From assembly GCF_032854445.1 (NCBI RefSeq), contig NC_088303.1:33521265-33585264 (forward strand): 64,000 nucleotides of DNA, in the 5' to 3' direction. The DNA comes from Liolophura sinensis (Eukaryota > Mollusca > Polyplacophora > Chitonida > Chitonidae). Below the pieces are notes generated by a model. That model searched no databases. It was not told the origin of the DNA and saw nothing but the letters and a program-made list of their open reading frames with translations. Position numbers and translations under genes: made by a program. Positions 11,610 through 24,000 of this stretch are shown one piece after another; position 1 is the first letter of the stretch; the number at the start of each line of letters is the position of its first letter.

Positions 11610-13229
11610 ATAACCAGCTCCGCTCGATGGTCTGTATACATGTAATCGCACATGTAATCCGTGTCATGTTTCAGAAAGTAATATCATGTTTCAGATGACA
11701 GTATCCATGCAAGTAGAATAGAAGAGAATGCCAAGCGTAAAGTCCTACGCCTGACGTGTGTCTTGTGATTGAACCGACTTCCACGCTTCTGACGTTAACG
11801 ATTTACCCAGGAAACGTATCCATATAAACATGACAAAGACGCGACAAGCATGTTCAGCAACAAATGCAGCTAACCCATATGACCACCGGTAAAAGACAAT
11901 GCGAGGATAACGTTCATTTTAACCATATATTTATTAAATATTCAGATAATAAACATTCGTAGGTTTGTATTTACTGATGCATATAAATGTATAATGACAT
12001 CCCAATAATTTAAAAAATATACCAACACTATATTTGCTTAAAAACAACATAATCGTGGACTCCTAACTGTTGGTTTCCAGAGCAGTCCTTGTCAATGTTA
12101 ACCACGCCGATTTCCTTAATGCTATACTTCATAATACCGCCACAACTTCCACAGAGAGTAGACTAAGAGATAGGCATTATAACAACCAAAGTTTCCAAAT
12201 GTCCATAAACTGGTATTGTCCCTGATACAGGCAGTGCTTTCCCAAACACCAAATGGTCCAGTGTGCAGATAATAAGGTCACATTTCATCACGCAAGTAAT
12301 GATGTAATGACATTTTGAGGATATAGTTCATTTAAGGCGAAATCCCGCTTCTCAACGTAAATTTAATTCAAAATGATATGACTGACAGGTGAACACAAGT
12401 CTTGCTGCAAAGCGTGATTTCGACTTACATGACTGATACGCCTCATTTTTTGGCTACAAACTGCATTTTTGTTAAATCCATTCATGCAATATTGTAACTG
12501 AACCTACAAAAAAGCTATTCTGATAATATACAAAGATAATCATGATATAATGAAAATATTGTTTTGGCTGTTAAATCAATACCCATATTTTGCAAATAGT
12601 TTTTAGTGGTCTATTCTAATGAATTTAATACCCAATCTTTTTGCTTTCTTCTCCTCTCATACAAAGAAAGGAAAGCTGTCTGTTCCAGATCAAACCAACA
12701 TCAGTACAATCAGCATTTGAACAAGCCACATTTTTGCCAGAACTTAAGCCAAGGTACACAAAGCATGCATGGACACCTAAATTCAAATCTCAAAACACCA
12801 TTAGCCTGGAAATCTGACCGGCTACTGGAAAGTTTAAGGTACAATTACTAGGAGTTAGGTTTCCTCTAAGGTTATCATTTTTTCACGGAGATCGTAATTA
12901 GACTCAGATATAAGTGCTCTTGCCTAATGGGCTAAACAACTGGGACCACTGGCTCATGCGAATATTCCTCCAAAACAAACACATTATTTGACAGTTCCAC
13001 AAATTCAAATATAATTCCAACAGAAAATTAATAACAATGCCGAATTGTAATTCCCACATTTCAATAAAAAGTCACCTTAATACACACAATTTACCTTCAT
13101 GTATTGACAATAAATATCACACTTATTGGACCTCTTTACAAATGAATTAAGTCGAAGCACATATATAATCTAGATCCAATCACTGTGCAGTTAATAGTAT
13201 GCAGTCCTCCACAGATATATTGCTATTGA

Positions 13230-13491
13230 TTTATTTATTTGGTTGGTGTTTTACGCCCTACCCAAGAATATTTCACTTATACGACAGTGGCCAGCATTAT
13301 GGTGGGTGGAAACCGGGCAGGGCCTGGGGGAAACCCACAACCATCTGCAGGTTGCTGAAAGACCTTCCCATACATAGCTGGAGAGGTAGCCAGCATGAGC
13401 TGGACTTGAACTCACAGTGACCGCATTGATGAGAAACTCGTGGGTCATCACGTTGCGCTAGCACGCTAACCAAATGAGCCACGGAGGGCCC
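13230..13491 (-). mobile_element. SINE-A full-length copy with perfect 12-bp target-site duplication
   Basis: Complete head, core and tail on the minus strand. The duplication TATTGCTATTGA is found at 13218-13229 and 13492-13503. This fixes the element boundaries and shows LINE-type retroposition. Confidence 0.95.
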
Positions 13492-14853
13492 TATTGCTAT
13501 TGAGATAAGTCATGTATAAATATCACCACCAACATAATGGACATAACAAATGTAACTTTTCCAAGCAGAAATGAATGCATTTAAATATGAGAAACCATTA
13601 AGAATTCAGTAAACCAAGTAAAACAAAATTTTTGACTTAGTTAAATAACAGAGAGCTCAGCTTTATGTGTGGCAGAAACTATGTGTCTGGGGTAAACCAA
13701 CGACCTTTGGAAAGTTGCCATGCAGTTTTGCGCTCTTTAATCCTAGTGGATAAACCCTTTTCCCATAAATGCAAGAAAAATAACTATCATCAGTGACAAA
13801 AAACCATGGTGTGAAATACACCATTATCAAAATTTTTGTAAACAAAAACTGTATTAACATGCTTTCTTGACTACGGTCACATTTCTCTGTGTGGATTTTA
13901 AACAATTCAAAAAAATTTAACCCCTACATTCAATATCAGGTTTTATCACAGTGAACAATGCAGGCCTTTCATGATCTGCCACAAATTAGAAGCGGTTTAA
14001 CAACGTACATGAATCTTAATAATCCGTTATCTTGTAGGAGTAACATTTTCGTACAGTAGTGAGTACATTCATGAAAAAGTTACTAACACACTTGGAACAT
14101 GAACAATCAACAACTTGGCAGGTTTCAATGGTAATATATATACATGAAGTGTTTTCTTTAAGCACCAAGTTATATAAACATCAATGAATGATAATAATAA
14201 TAATAATAATATAATAAATTCTAAGAAATATATGTTATTGTTAAAAAAAGCAAATAAAATTCACAACAGTACACCACATAAATGAAAACATGCTAAAAAT
14301 TCCTCAATGCCTGAATGACATGTTAAATTAACAGACTGATGAAAAACTTAACAGTACGTGCCCACGTATGCATCCAAAAGAGGTTTTACATTGCATATAA
14401 AATTACTGTGTATAAGTGTTACATTATCCCGGTTTATAACTGAAATGAAGATCATTTAAAACTCAAAAATACAGAACCTCACAACATGTTGGATTAATGC
14501 TGGTCTGGGCCCTGTTCAACAAATCAATGCACTTAATCTCGATCAATTGCTACCATGGTAACGAGTGATGCAGACAGTTACATCATACTTTGTGGTATGG
14601 TGCCCTGCTGTTTATTATAAACGTTATTATTGCTATTAACAGATCTAATACAAGTAATGCAAATACGCGCTCATCCCAAAAACATCACATAACCAGACAC
14701 ATAAGATGCTGTAATTCTCACACACCTAAAAGCAGAACTTTGCACTTTTGAGAGGTGTCACCTTTGTTACCACCAAATACTTAACCTATAAAACCATCTT
14801 GGTTCCAACATACATGTACGCTGGTCTCTGTGATGCAGTTTTCATATCACCTG

Positions 14854-15039
14854 TTAGGGATGTGCTTCTTGCACAGCACTGCTCTCCAGGGTGCTTGTGG
14901 GAAGTGTCACATGATCAACAGGTGGCCAATCAGGCAGAAGTGTAAGTTCCTTCTCCACAAGTTTATACCTGTTCTTCGGTTTCTTTTTGTTCCTCAAAAA
15001 TCGACACACCTTTTGGAAAGTTTCAGATTCTACTATCCA
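14854..15039 (-). CDS. ATP13A2: ATP13A2-like exon 33: C-terminal tail and stop
   Basis: 186 nt, acceptor TTATTTCTAG, TAA at 14856-14854. It encodes [20 protein letters not shown] followed by PDWPPV, comparable to the basic-then-WPP tail of vertebrate ATP13A2. It then adds about 24 residues rich in Ser and Thr. Confidence 0.9.
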   Translation of the reverse strand, partial: WIVESETFQKVCRFLRNKKKPKNRYKLVEKELTLLPDWPPVDHVTLPTSTLESSAVQEAHP

Positions 15040-18000
15040 CTAGAAATAAACAGAGAATGAAATGTACAACATAAACTTGTGCACAGAAGCATGTTTAAAT
15101 ACTAAAAGTTGTCCCTACATCAGCCGTGATTCTTGATTGCCATTGGCTGATCAGGCGAGGTAAAAATCTTGACATACCCTTGTCAGAGCCGCAGGCCATG
15201 CCCACAAGGGGTATATGAGATTTAAACCCTGCGCAGCTGAATTACTTCACAGGCTGATGTCATTTTTCTCTGTGATGCTCAAATTATACCCTGTGCAACT
15301 AAATTAGTGCGCAGACTCACATCATTTTTCTTTGTGACCCTGCATTGCATCACATCATTGTGACGTCACGCTATACCAGTGCTGTCTGCACTGGTGTTTT
15401 TAGTGTTTTTAGCTAGCATGTTTTTTTTTTACCTCAGCTTTACATACATGCCAGATTGGCTTTCTATTTGATAAATATTGTAGGGCCAAAATCATTATCT
15501 GCGAGTTGAGAAGGGTATATGAGGATTGAAACCCTGGGTGTGAAATTTTAAATTTTTTATATTTATTTTATATATATTTAAAATTCTGTAATATTTTACT
15601 CACACAAGTATTTGTGACTGATTCTATCTACATTCAATATTTTACATTAAAACAGATTATTTTCTAACTCATGGCTGTTAATAATAAAATTGTTCTGTTA
15701 ATTTATCTTCACAAGGCACCTGCTGTTTATGATAATTTTTCATCATTACACTGCTATTTCCCCACATTTCACATTTGTAGAATTCTTGTAAACTGAAAAA
15801 AAAATAAAAAATAAAAAATATATACCCTGAAAAATGACTTAAAATTTCACCCATAAAAGTGCATTTTTAGAGGCCAATAAATGTCACAAAATATTACTCA
15901 TAATTTTCCAGAATATCATCCCATGTTCCACACAAACCTCAAAACACCTTTCTAAAATCAATAGCACTCTCAGAATCAGGATATATGGGCAAGTTAGTCA
16001 TGGACGAAATTTGTCTTCATTTAGGGTAACAAAAAAGTACACAAATCTTACCTCTATAAACAAGCACACCACAAAATTGACAGCGATGTATCCCACCAGC
16101 TTCAGCTTGAACTTCATACTTCGGCTCGGGTAATGCTTCAACTGGAAAATGTATGCACACACGCCAATTAAGAGTTTAATAAATACATGTAACCATCCAT
16201 TCAACCCAACATTATCCTTCTCTTAAAATACACACAATTTTTTGTTCAGATCAGTTTTATTTGAAAGCATCAAAATATGATGAATAAATTAATCCTGCCT
16301 CCTTATATTCAGTGTGGTTGGCAAGTCCTGTCCCTGCAATGCCTACCATGAGCATTGGGACCCCTTTGAAGGGTCCAATATCTTTAGGCACATTGGTATC
16401 AACGTTATCGTAAGTACATTTTATCTGCATGTTGTACTTATGTGTATCATGCCATCAGAGAACATTAAGTCATCAGTTTTATTTCCCAGCGTACTGTAAA
16501 CACACTTCCCCGCAGTGTACTAGTTAGAGATGCAGTACAGATGAATGTAGGGGGACAATTGCTCTCTCCTGCCCTCTCCCTGAACTACAAGATTGCTGTG
16601 CATATTATTGTATAGCGTACCTTGAGGAAGTTACGTACACCTTCTGGGGCAACAAACATAAGACAGGCAGTGAAGGCGACCAGGGCAACCAAAGACAGAC
16701 TAAACAGGACTGTGGAAAGAAAAGTAACACAAGCTGATCTATGAGGAAAATCAGGCTTCTTCATGTGATTGGTTAAGATACAAACTAAATAATGACACCA
16801 ATGTCTTAAATCACGATAAGTCACAAGCTTATTTCAAACATCAGAATCTTCAAAATCCCTGCACAATGTTTTCCTTAAATTTTCTGATTAAAGACTGAGA
16901 TACAAATACATGCCTATCACACATAACCTCCTCAAAGGAGCTAAAAAATACAAAGAAATCAGGTTTTGAACTCCTACAGATGGATGGATGACTATGATCA
17001 TGCTATTTTGCCTGTCATTACTCAATTGGGTTACTTACTTATTCGACTGGTGTTTTTACTCAAGAATATTTCACTTATACAACGACAACCAGCATTGTGA
17101 TGAGAGACAATCAGGCAGAGCCTGGGGGAAACTCACTGCCATCCGCAGGTTGCTGGCAGACCTTCCCACGCGTTGCCAGAGAAGTATTCATTATGCAAAG
17201 TTAGATAATATGTGAACGCACATTTTGTAGTATTCAGTATAAAATACTCACCATTTGACCATATTCTCCTTCTAAATGGAGGGCCTTTGGAGTAGGCAAA
17301 GGCTAGGGTCATGTACTGGAATGCTGACACGTAGAATATGGTGGTGGTTTCAAAACACTGGTAGTTATCCGCGGAGGGAGTGGGCTTCACAGGGACAAAC
17401 CTAGCCAACACAGAAATTAAAGGATATAAATAACTACAGCATTCAAATATGTTGGCAAGGCTAACAAACAGTTCAATTGTTGAACACCTATAAAAAGGAG
17501 ATCAAGCTCTAATGCAAACTAATTTATTTATTTGATTGGTGTTTAATGGTGTACTTAAGAATTTTACCCTAGAAATAAGCATTTTAACTAAATGTAAAAC
17601 TTCTGAGCTGATGCCAGACTTTGTCTCGCAACACCACTTAATACATACCAGGGCTGTGCCTTGATGAGGAAGTAGGAGCCAACCTGAAATGCTGTGACAA
17701 CGATCACCTGGAAAATGATTGACAGCAGGATGGACAGTTTGAGAAGGCTTCCTGGGGGGCGCCTGGCCACCAGTTTCCCATACGCCCCTGTATAGCCCAC
17801 TGTAAAAGAGAGGAAGTGTTTACTGTGATTGACATATTACCTGGCATACATGTAATTCACACAAAAAGGACTACAGTACAAATACTTTTCAAACTGTTAC
17901 TCCCTTCTTCACAATATTACTTTAGCCCACTCTATGAACACAATTCAAATTTGAAAAAAAAAAAACAACTGAAGGTCATAAATACATATACTATATAAAT

Positions 18001-21000
18001 TTTACATGCAAAACTATGTATTTTGGATGAAATATAAGCTATCCATCCTGTTTCATGGGTGTCAAGAATGCTGAAAGGTGACAATTATTTTTAAGAAATT
18101 CTAAATCCACGCAATAATAAATAACATTATATTTGTGTTTACATTAGTTATTACAAATCTAACTTTGTGATATGCAGGCGTATAATTAAACACACTTACT
18201 GAGAAAGGCTACTGTAGTTGTTATAAGTAAATCTACATACAGGAACATGAAATCAGACAAGTTCGTCTTGAACTGAAAATGAAAACAAGAAATTTTAAAG
18301 TATAAATATTTGATGCTACGTGAATACACTTGAGGATGGGAATCTTTGCCATCAAAATCAGCTGCAATTTTCTTCTTCCAGGTGACCCCGTTTTGACCAT
18401 TTATTTCAAAGATTAGACATTTTGAAAATCTTAATTTCCCTCAAAATCAGCTGAAAACAACTGAAATTCTCATCTATGGATACTAAATTCCTTAACATAA
18501 ATGGACCTTGATCTGAAAACCAAAGAATTTTACAAATGATTTCAGCGATTCTTCAGATACTCACATTATACAAGATGAGGACGGATGCAAACTGTATCAT
18601 ACTGTAGAGAGCCATGTATTTAAAACAGCCAAATGATGTGACCAAGGCAGCTCTTCCTTCCCTGTGCAAATCAGAAAACAACATACAATTTAGCATAGAC
18701 TAGTGCATTTCTCTTATTTTCTGGTTTCCAATATATACAGCTGCAAATAAAGCAGTATATAAACCACAATTTTTGCACATGTAGCCTATTTTTAATAGTC
18801 AAAAAAACGGCAGACAGTTTGTACTATGGTCTTGCATGTATTTAGTGTATCATAGTTCTTCAAATTTTTCAATCGCCTCAACAACCACTATTTCAAAACT
18901 TTCTGAAAGAACTATGCGGTGCATAGAAATAATTTGCACAGTTTTAGGAAACTTCCGTCTTAAGTGACAAAAACAAATCATTTTAACATCATTTTGCTAC
19001 AATGAAAAAAGCTGCTTTAGAAGTCGAAAATGTTGATGATTTACAGAAAATTAGCTGAGAATCGAAGACTACACATCATTTACTAGTGAATATGTACAAG
19101 GCAGTTGTACACAGCAGCACACAGAATAACACCAGTACCTGATGACAGTGGGCACACACTCTATGTTCTGGGTTTTGGAGGTGAAGGGCGAGGCCACAGA
19201 TGCTTCTGCCTCAGACAGAGATATACCAGCATGGGCAGTCTTCAGGGCCTGCAGAAAATTACATACGGATTAATTATACAATACATAAAACTAACAGTCA
19301 AATACATCATTTCCTTATAACAAAAATACCAATCAAACACTGGGGTACTCCTCAGTGAAGAACACTGCCATGGAGACAAGAGAAAATATTGGAATTCAAT
19401 TTCACATTTTCTCAGTGGAGGGAAAAAAAATAATCACAGCAGAAAATTGTGAACATAAGTGGATCCCACTATTAAGGAGAGAAAGAATGGAATGAGGACA
19501 AGTGCACTCACCATGCAGTCATTGGCACCATCTCCACACATGCCTACTCCGTAACTGCAAACGTGAAACATCCAAAAAGCATGTTTAATACACAAATACA
19601 TTGTTCACCACACTACAACAGTTTACTTTTCCACTATGCATAGCCCGCAAATGAATATCATTTTATTTGTGTGACGAAACTGAATCCGCAACGTTACTCA
19701 ATGGAAAGCAAACTTCTGTTAATGCCACTGAAAATATCTATAGTATATTTTGTGACACAAAACTGCACACGGAAAAAGGCACGTAGTTCACCTTGTGCTC
19801 CTTTAAGCCAAAATCAAATCAAATGAAAACATGGTAAACTCTCTCACATGCACTTTTAACCTTTCACTACAACTAAATGATAGCGCACTCATTTCCATTT
19901 TGTTCTAAAAGTCTGAGATTGTGAAAAATCACATCATATGACTGAGGCTTTGGAAATGTTTACAGTCATTAAAACGGCATGAACATTTATGTTCCACTAA
20001 AACACTTACCCTAAATCCTGCAGCTGCTTCACCAGCTGGGCTTTCTGTTCTGGTGACATGCGAGCAAATATGGTTCCTCTGGTACAGATCTACAAAAAGC
20101 ACAAACCAACATTTTATGAGATGTCTGAATGATTGACAGACATGTACATTTTCCCCCACACTGTTAAAACCTGCCCAAGCAAAAGCTGTTGCTGCCATAT
20201 ATATGTTTTCTATGTGTCGTCATAGCAGTGCTAAATTAAGGGATAATACATTCAGCCTGTCCTATGAGAGAGTCCAGAGTTATTAATACAGCGATAAAGC
20301 ATCTCATACCATGTTGTTAGCAAGATTGTAGTGGCACTTTTCTGCCAAATTCTGGTGGAACTTTTCTGTCAGATTGTGGTGGCACTATTCAGCCAGACTG
20401 TAGTGGTACTTTTCTGCCAGATTGTGGTGGCACTTTTCTGCCAGACTGTGGTGGTACTTTTCTGCAAGATTGTGGTGTCACTTTTCAGCCAGACTGTGGT
20501 AGCACTTTTCAGCCAGACTGTGGTGACACTGTTCAGCCAGACTGTGGTGGCACTTTTCAGCCAGATTGTGGTGGCACTTTTCTGCCAGATTGTGGTGTCA
20601 CTTTTCAGCCAGACTGTGGTGGCACTTTTCTGCAAGATTGTGGTGTCACTTTTCAGCCAGACTGTGGTAGCACTTTTCAGCCAGACTGTGGTAGCACTTT
20701 TCAGCCAGATTGTGGTAGCACTTTTCTGCCAGCTTTTGGTGGCACTTTTCTGCCAGATTGTGGTGGCACTTTTCAGCCAGACACTAGTGGTACTTTTCTG
20801 CCAGATTGTGGTGGCATTTTTCAGCAACACTGTCGGTAACCCTGTAGAGCTGTTATTACGTGTACTATCACAGCCCTCTCTTGTTCCATAAGATTATCTT
20901 GAACACCTCTGTACTTCCCTTGCTGGCTTTAATATACTACTGCTGGGCATCAAATAATTTGTTTGTCCATAGTCTTAGTTGTTTCAGCTATCAATTCCAG

Positions 21001-24000
21001 GTAAGTGCTCCCATGTGTTATCACCAATGAATTTTCTCATCAGATTGTGGGGTACATTTTCAGCCCCATTGAGGAATACTTTTTCAGCCCTGATCATGTA
21101 AAAACATAAATGCCTGAGATATGTTACCACTCTTTTACAAACAATTCTAACCTTCGGCATGAGATCCTGGAAATACGTAGTTAGGACTGCAAAACTTCTC
21201 CCGGTTACAGCAAAGTGGTACTTCTCTGTTTCATCTGACAGGCTCACTGCATGATAGGACTGGAATAAGAAATGTAATGACATTTATATGAATAAATGAT
21301 CTTTAAACAGGCAATGTAGCATAGGTCAAGTGCCTGAGTTTATGTTTACTTCAACACAGGCCCTTAACTTACCTCTTAAACATAAAAGGCCACAATATTC
21401 AAGTCACAGATCTTAAATTTTTTACATGCATGGACGGAAATGGAAGTTTTAACAAATACCCTTGAATAGGACAACTCTCTACAACATGGGTTTTTTTTGT
21501 GTCATAAAGTCAGAAAATCAAGCAAGGAATGGGCATCTCTGCCAGGTTGCCAGATGTTGATGTTATAAAAATCAGCCAGTCAGCAATAAAAAGGCCAAGT
21601 TCTTTGCTTCCTTTATGTGACTGACTTGCTTGTGAAGGTACAATGGGGTTCGCCAGCTGTCTACAAAGGGAGGCAAATCTTTTAATTCATGAAACAACAG
21701 TGCCATCTACCTATCTGAATAACGTCAGCCATGATTATTCATGATTATTGGTGCTGAAAGTGAAATCAGTGGTATTGTTACTTAAGTAGGTAGAGGGCAG
21801 TGCTGTTTTATGAGTTACAAGATTTGCCTCCCTTTGTAGAGGGCTGGAGAACCCCATTACACAGTGCTGGCTGTCATCTGTCAGCAGACACAATGCTGGA
21901 TCAAGGCAAACTACAAATGCTTCCTTCAGGCATTAGGGTTCAACTACATGACAAGGCTATGTGTTTTCGTCCAACCACATAGCATGCTGCTTGCAAATAA
22001 ATCATAACAAATCACAAATACCACTCAAAGCAACCTTGAAAATTCTGCTTTCATGGCCATTCCACATCATTTAAAAGAAAAGATCTCTAAACATCAAAGT
22101 ATCGATCACTAAATAGACCACTTAAAACTAAGCATAAATATACTTTCATTTATGTTTTTAGACTTTTGTGAAAGAGTTAAAGTGTTTAAACATTTAAATT
22201 CTAAAGTGGGCATTATGGACCATACTATCAGGGTTTAGGAACTCTGACGTGACAGGACATTTTTCCAACTCTATTCTCGACACCGAAGGTTAGAATAACT
22301 CTTTTTACCCATGACTAAAAGATTATTGAAATAATATTCCCAAAAATTCCTTCCTTTAGGTCAACATCATGAATAAAAGGAGATGTGATGTCAGATTTCC
22401 TAGATACCTTCAGTATTGCACATAAAGCCCTCCACAGTATTCAAATATTTGAATGCCTTTCAACACTCTTAAAAAACTCTGAAAAAATAAATGAAAGTAT
22501 TTTCACGCATAGTTTTCAGTTCTCCGTACGATGAACCCTACTTCATATTTTCGCCTTTTTTACTTTAACAGTTTTCTTTTCATTTCACTTTAAAACAAAT
22601 CTTCACCAAAGCAGTAGGTATTCCCAATAGGCATACCTCACTGAGCTTTGTACAAGTGAGCCAAAAAGTAACTATATCAGTGCAACAAACTATTTATTCA
22701 CTGAAGAAAAGGTAAGAGGAGATCTAGCATGGGAAATTTCAGTCTGCTACGCTTGATTTCCTTAATGACTCAACCACTATAAAACCAGCAGTGAATATTC
22801 TTAGTCAGGAGAACCCAGGAGTCTCTCACCAATGCGGTCGCTGTGAGTTCAAGTCCAGCTTTCTCTGTACGTGGGAAGGTACATGGGAAGGTCTGCAAGC
22901 AACCTGTGGATGGATCGTGGGTTTCCCCCGGGCTGTGCCCAGTTTCCTCCCATCATAATGCTGACCGCGGCCGTTCAAGTGAAATATTTTTGAGTATGGC
23001 GTAAAACACAAATCAAATAAATAAATAAATAAATAGACAGGAGAATTCCACATAAAGTTTACTCTAAAAAGCTTTAAAAGATCACAGCCGTACAAAGTTA
23101 AACTCTGCTCATAATGAGTCGGCTGAAATTAAATACCTTGGCTTGGCATTCCTGCTCCAGTTAATTTGACAAAAAAATATATATATTTATATACATGGCA
23201 AAATAAACAAAGATAAATAAAAGGTCAAGTTCTATTACACCAATAAAAGTACACCTCCCCAGGGCCAAAAAACCCCTTCATAGCATAGTGCAGAGGTCAT
23301 GGGGGGGTGGAATGGGAGGGGAGGGGAGGTAAGGGGAGGGGGAAGGCATGGATTAGCAGACTGACCTTTCCTCCACCAGATGTGCTAGAGACAAAGGGAG
23401 TGGCCTGAAACACACAAAAGTAGGAGGTGAGATGAAAGGCACATGGGTATAAGCTAAAACAACTAATGGTACCACCTCAGGAGCCATGTTAGCCTTGCTC
23501 AGCGGAGCTACATTTGTTCGAAATACAAACTATGTTACAATACTGTACAGTATTATTTATAATCTGTATTATAGTTAATACCAATTATTCTTGTAAGAAG
23601 ACTCAAATGTCCATCATAACATATAATTAACACTGAGTTAGTTTTTATTTAGGCTGCTCAATATATCAATTAATGATTACTTTCTAGTTGTATTTTAGTT
23701 AGTACAACATAAGATATAATAAACTTAGACTTTAACAATATTTAATAATGGAGACCTGTCAAACACCTGGCCGCAGGACCTTGACATCATCTTATTAATG
23801 TCAAATGTTCCTTTCCCAGATCATCATGACGATGTCACATTAAAAACAGTACTACTTTACAATAGAAGCTGATACATTGTAGCGGGTAAGAAGTTACGTT
23901 ACAATCCATTCTTGACGTAACAATGCCCCAAGGTCCTGCACCACAGTAACGCCACGTCACGGGATTAAAAAATATGCCGCCTTCGCATTTGGAGAGTACT

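Larger units (their letters stand above)
9429..14853. other. Gene-poor interval between the coiled-coil gene and the ATPase
   Basis: It contains the upstream region of the coiled-coil gene (right after 9428) and, at the other end, probably the ATPase 3' UTR. It also holds an A-rich low-complexity run (11014-11076), a degenerate tRNA-like sequence, one full SINE-A and an (AAT)n run (14193-14210). AATAAA-type hexamers occur on the minus strand (for example TTTATT at 14610), but I cannot choose the used poly(A) site. The short open frames here look like noise. Confidence 0.6.

Noticed and set aside
20331..20891. 186-codon hydrophobic plus frame (and 153-codon minus frame)
   Set aside because: A 24-bp intronic minisatellite. 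The repeat explains both frames and they lie inside the ATPase intron.
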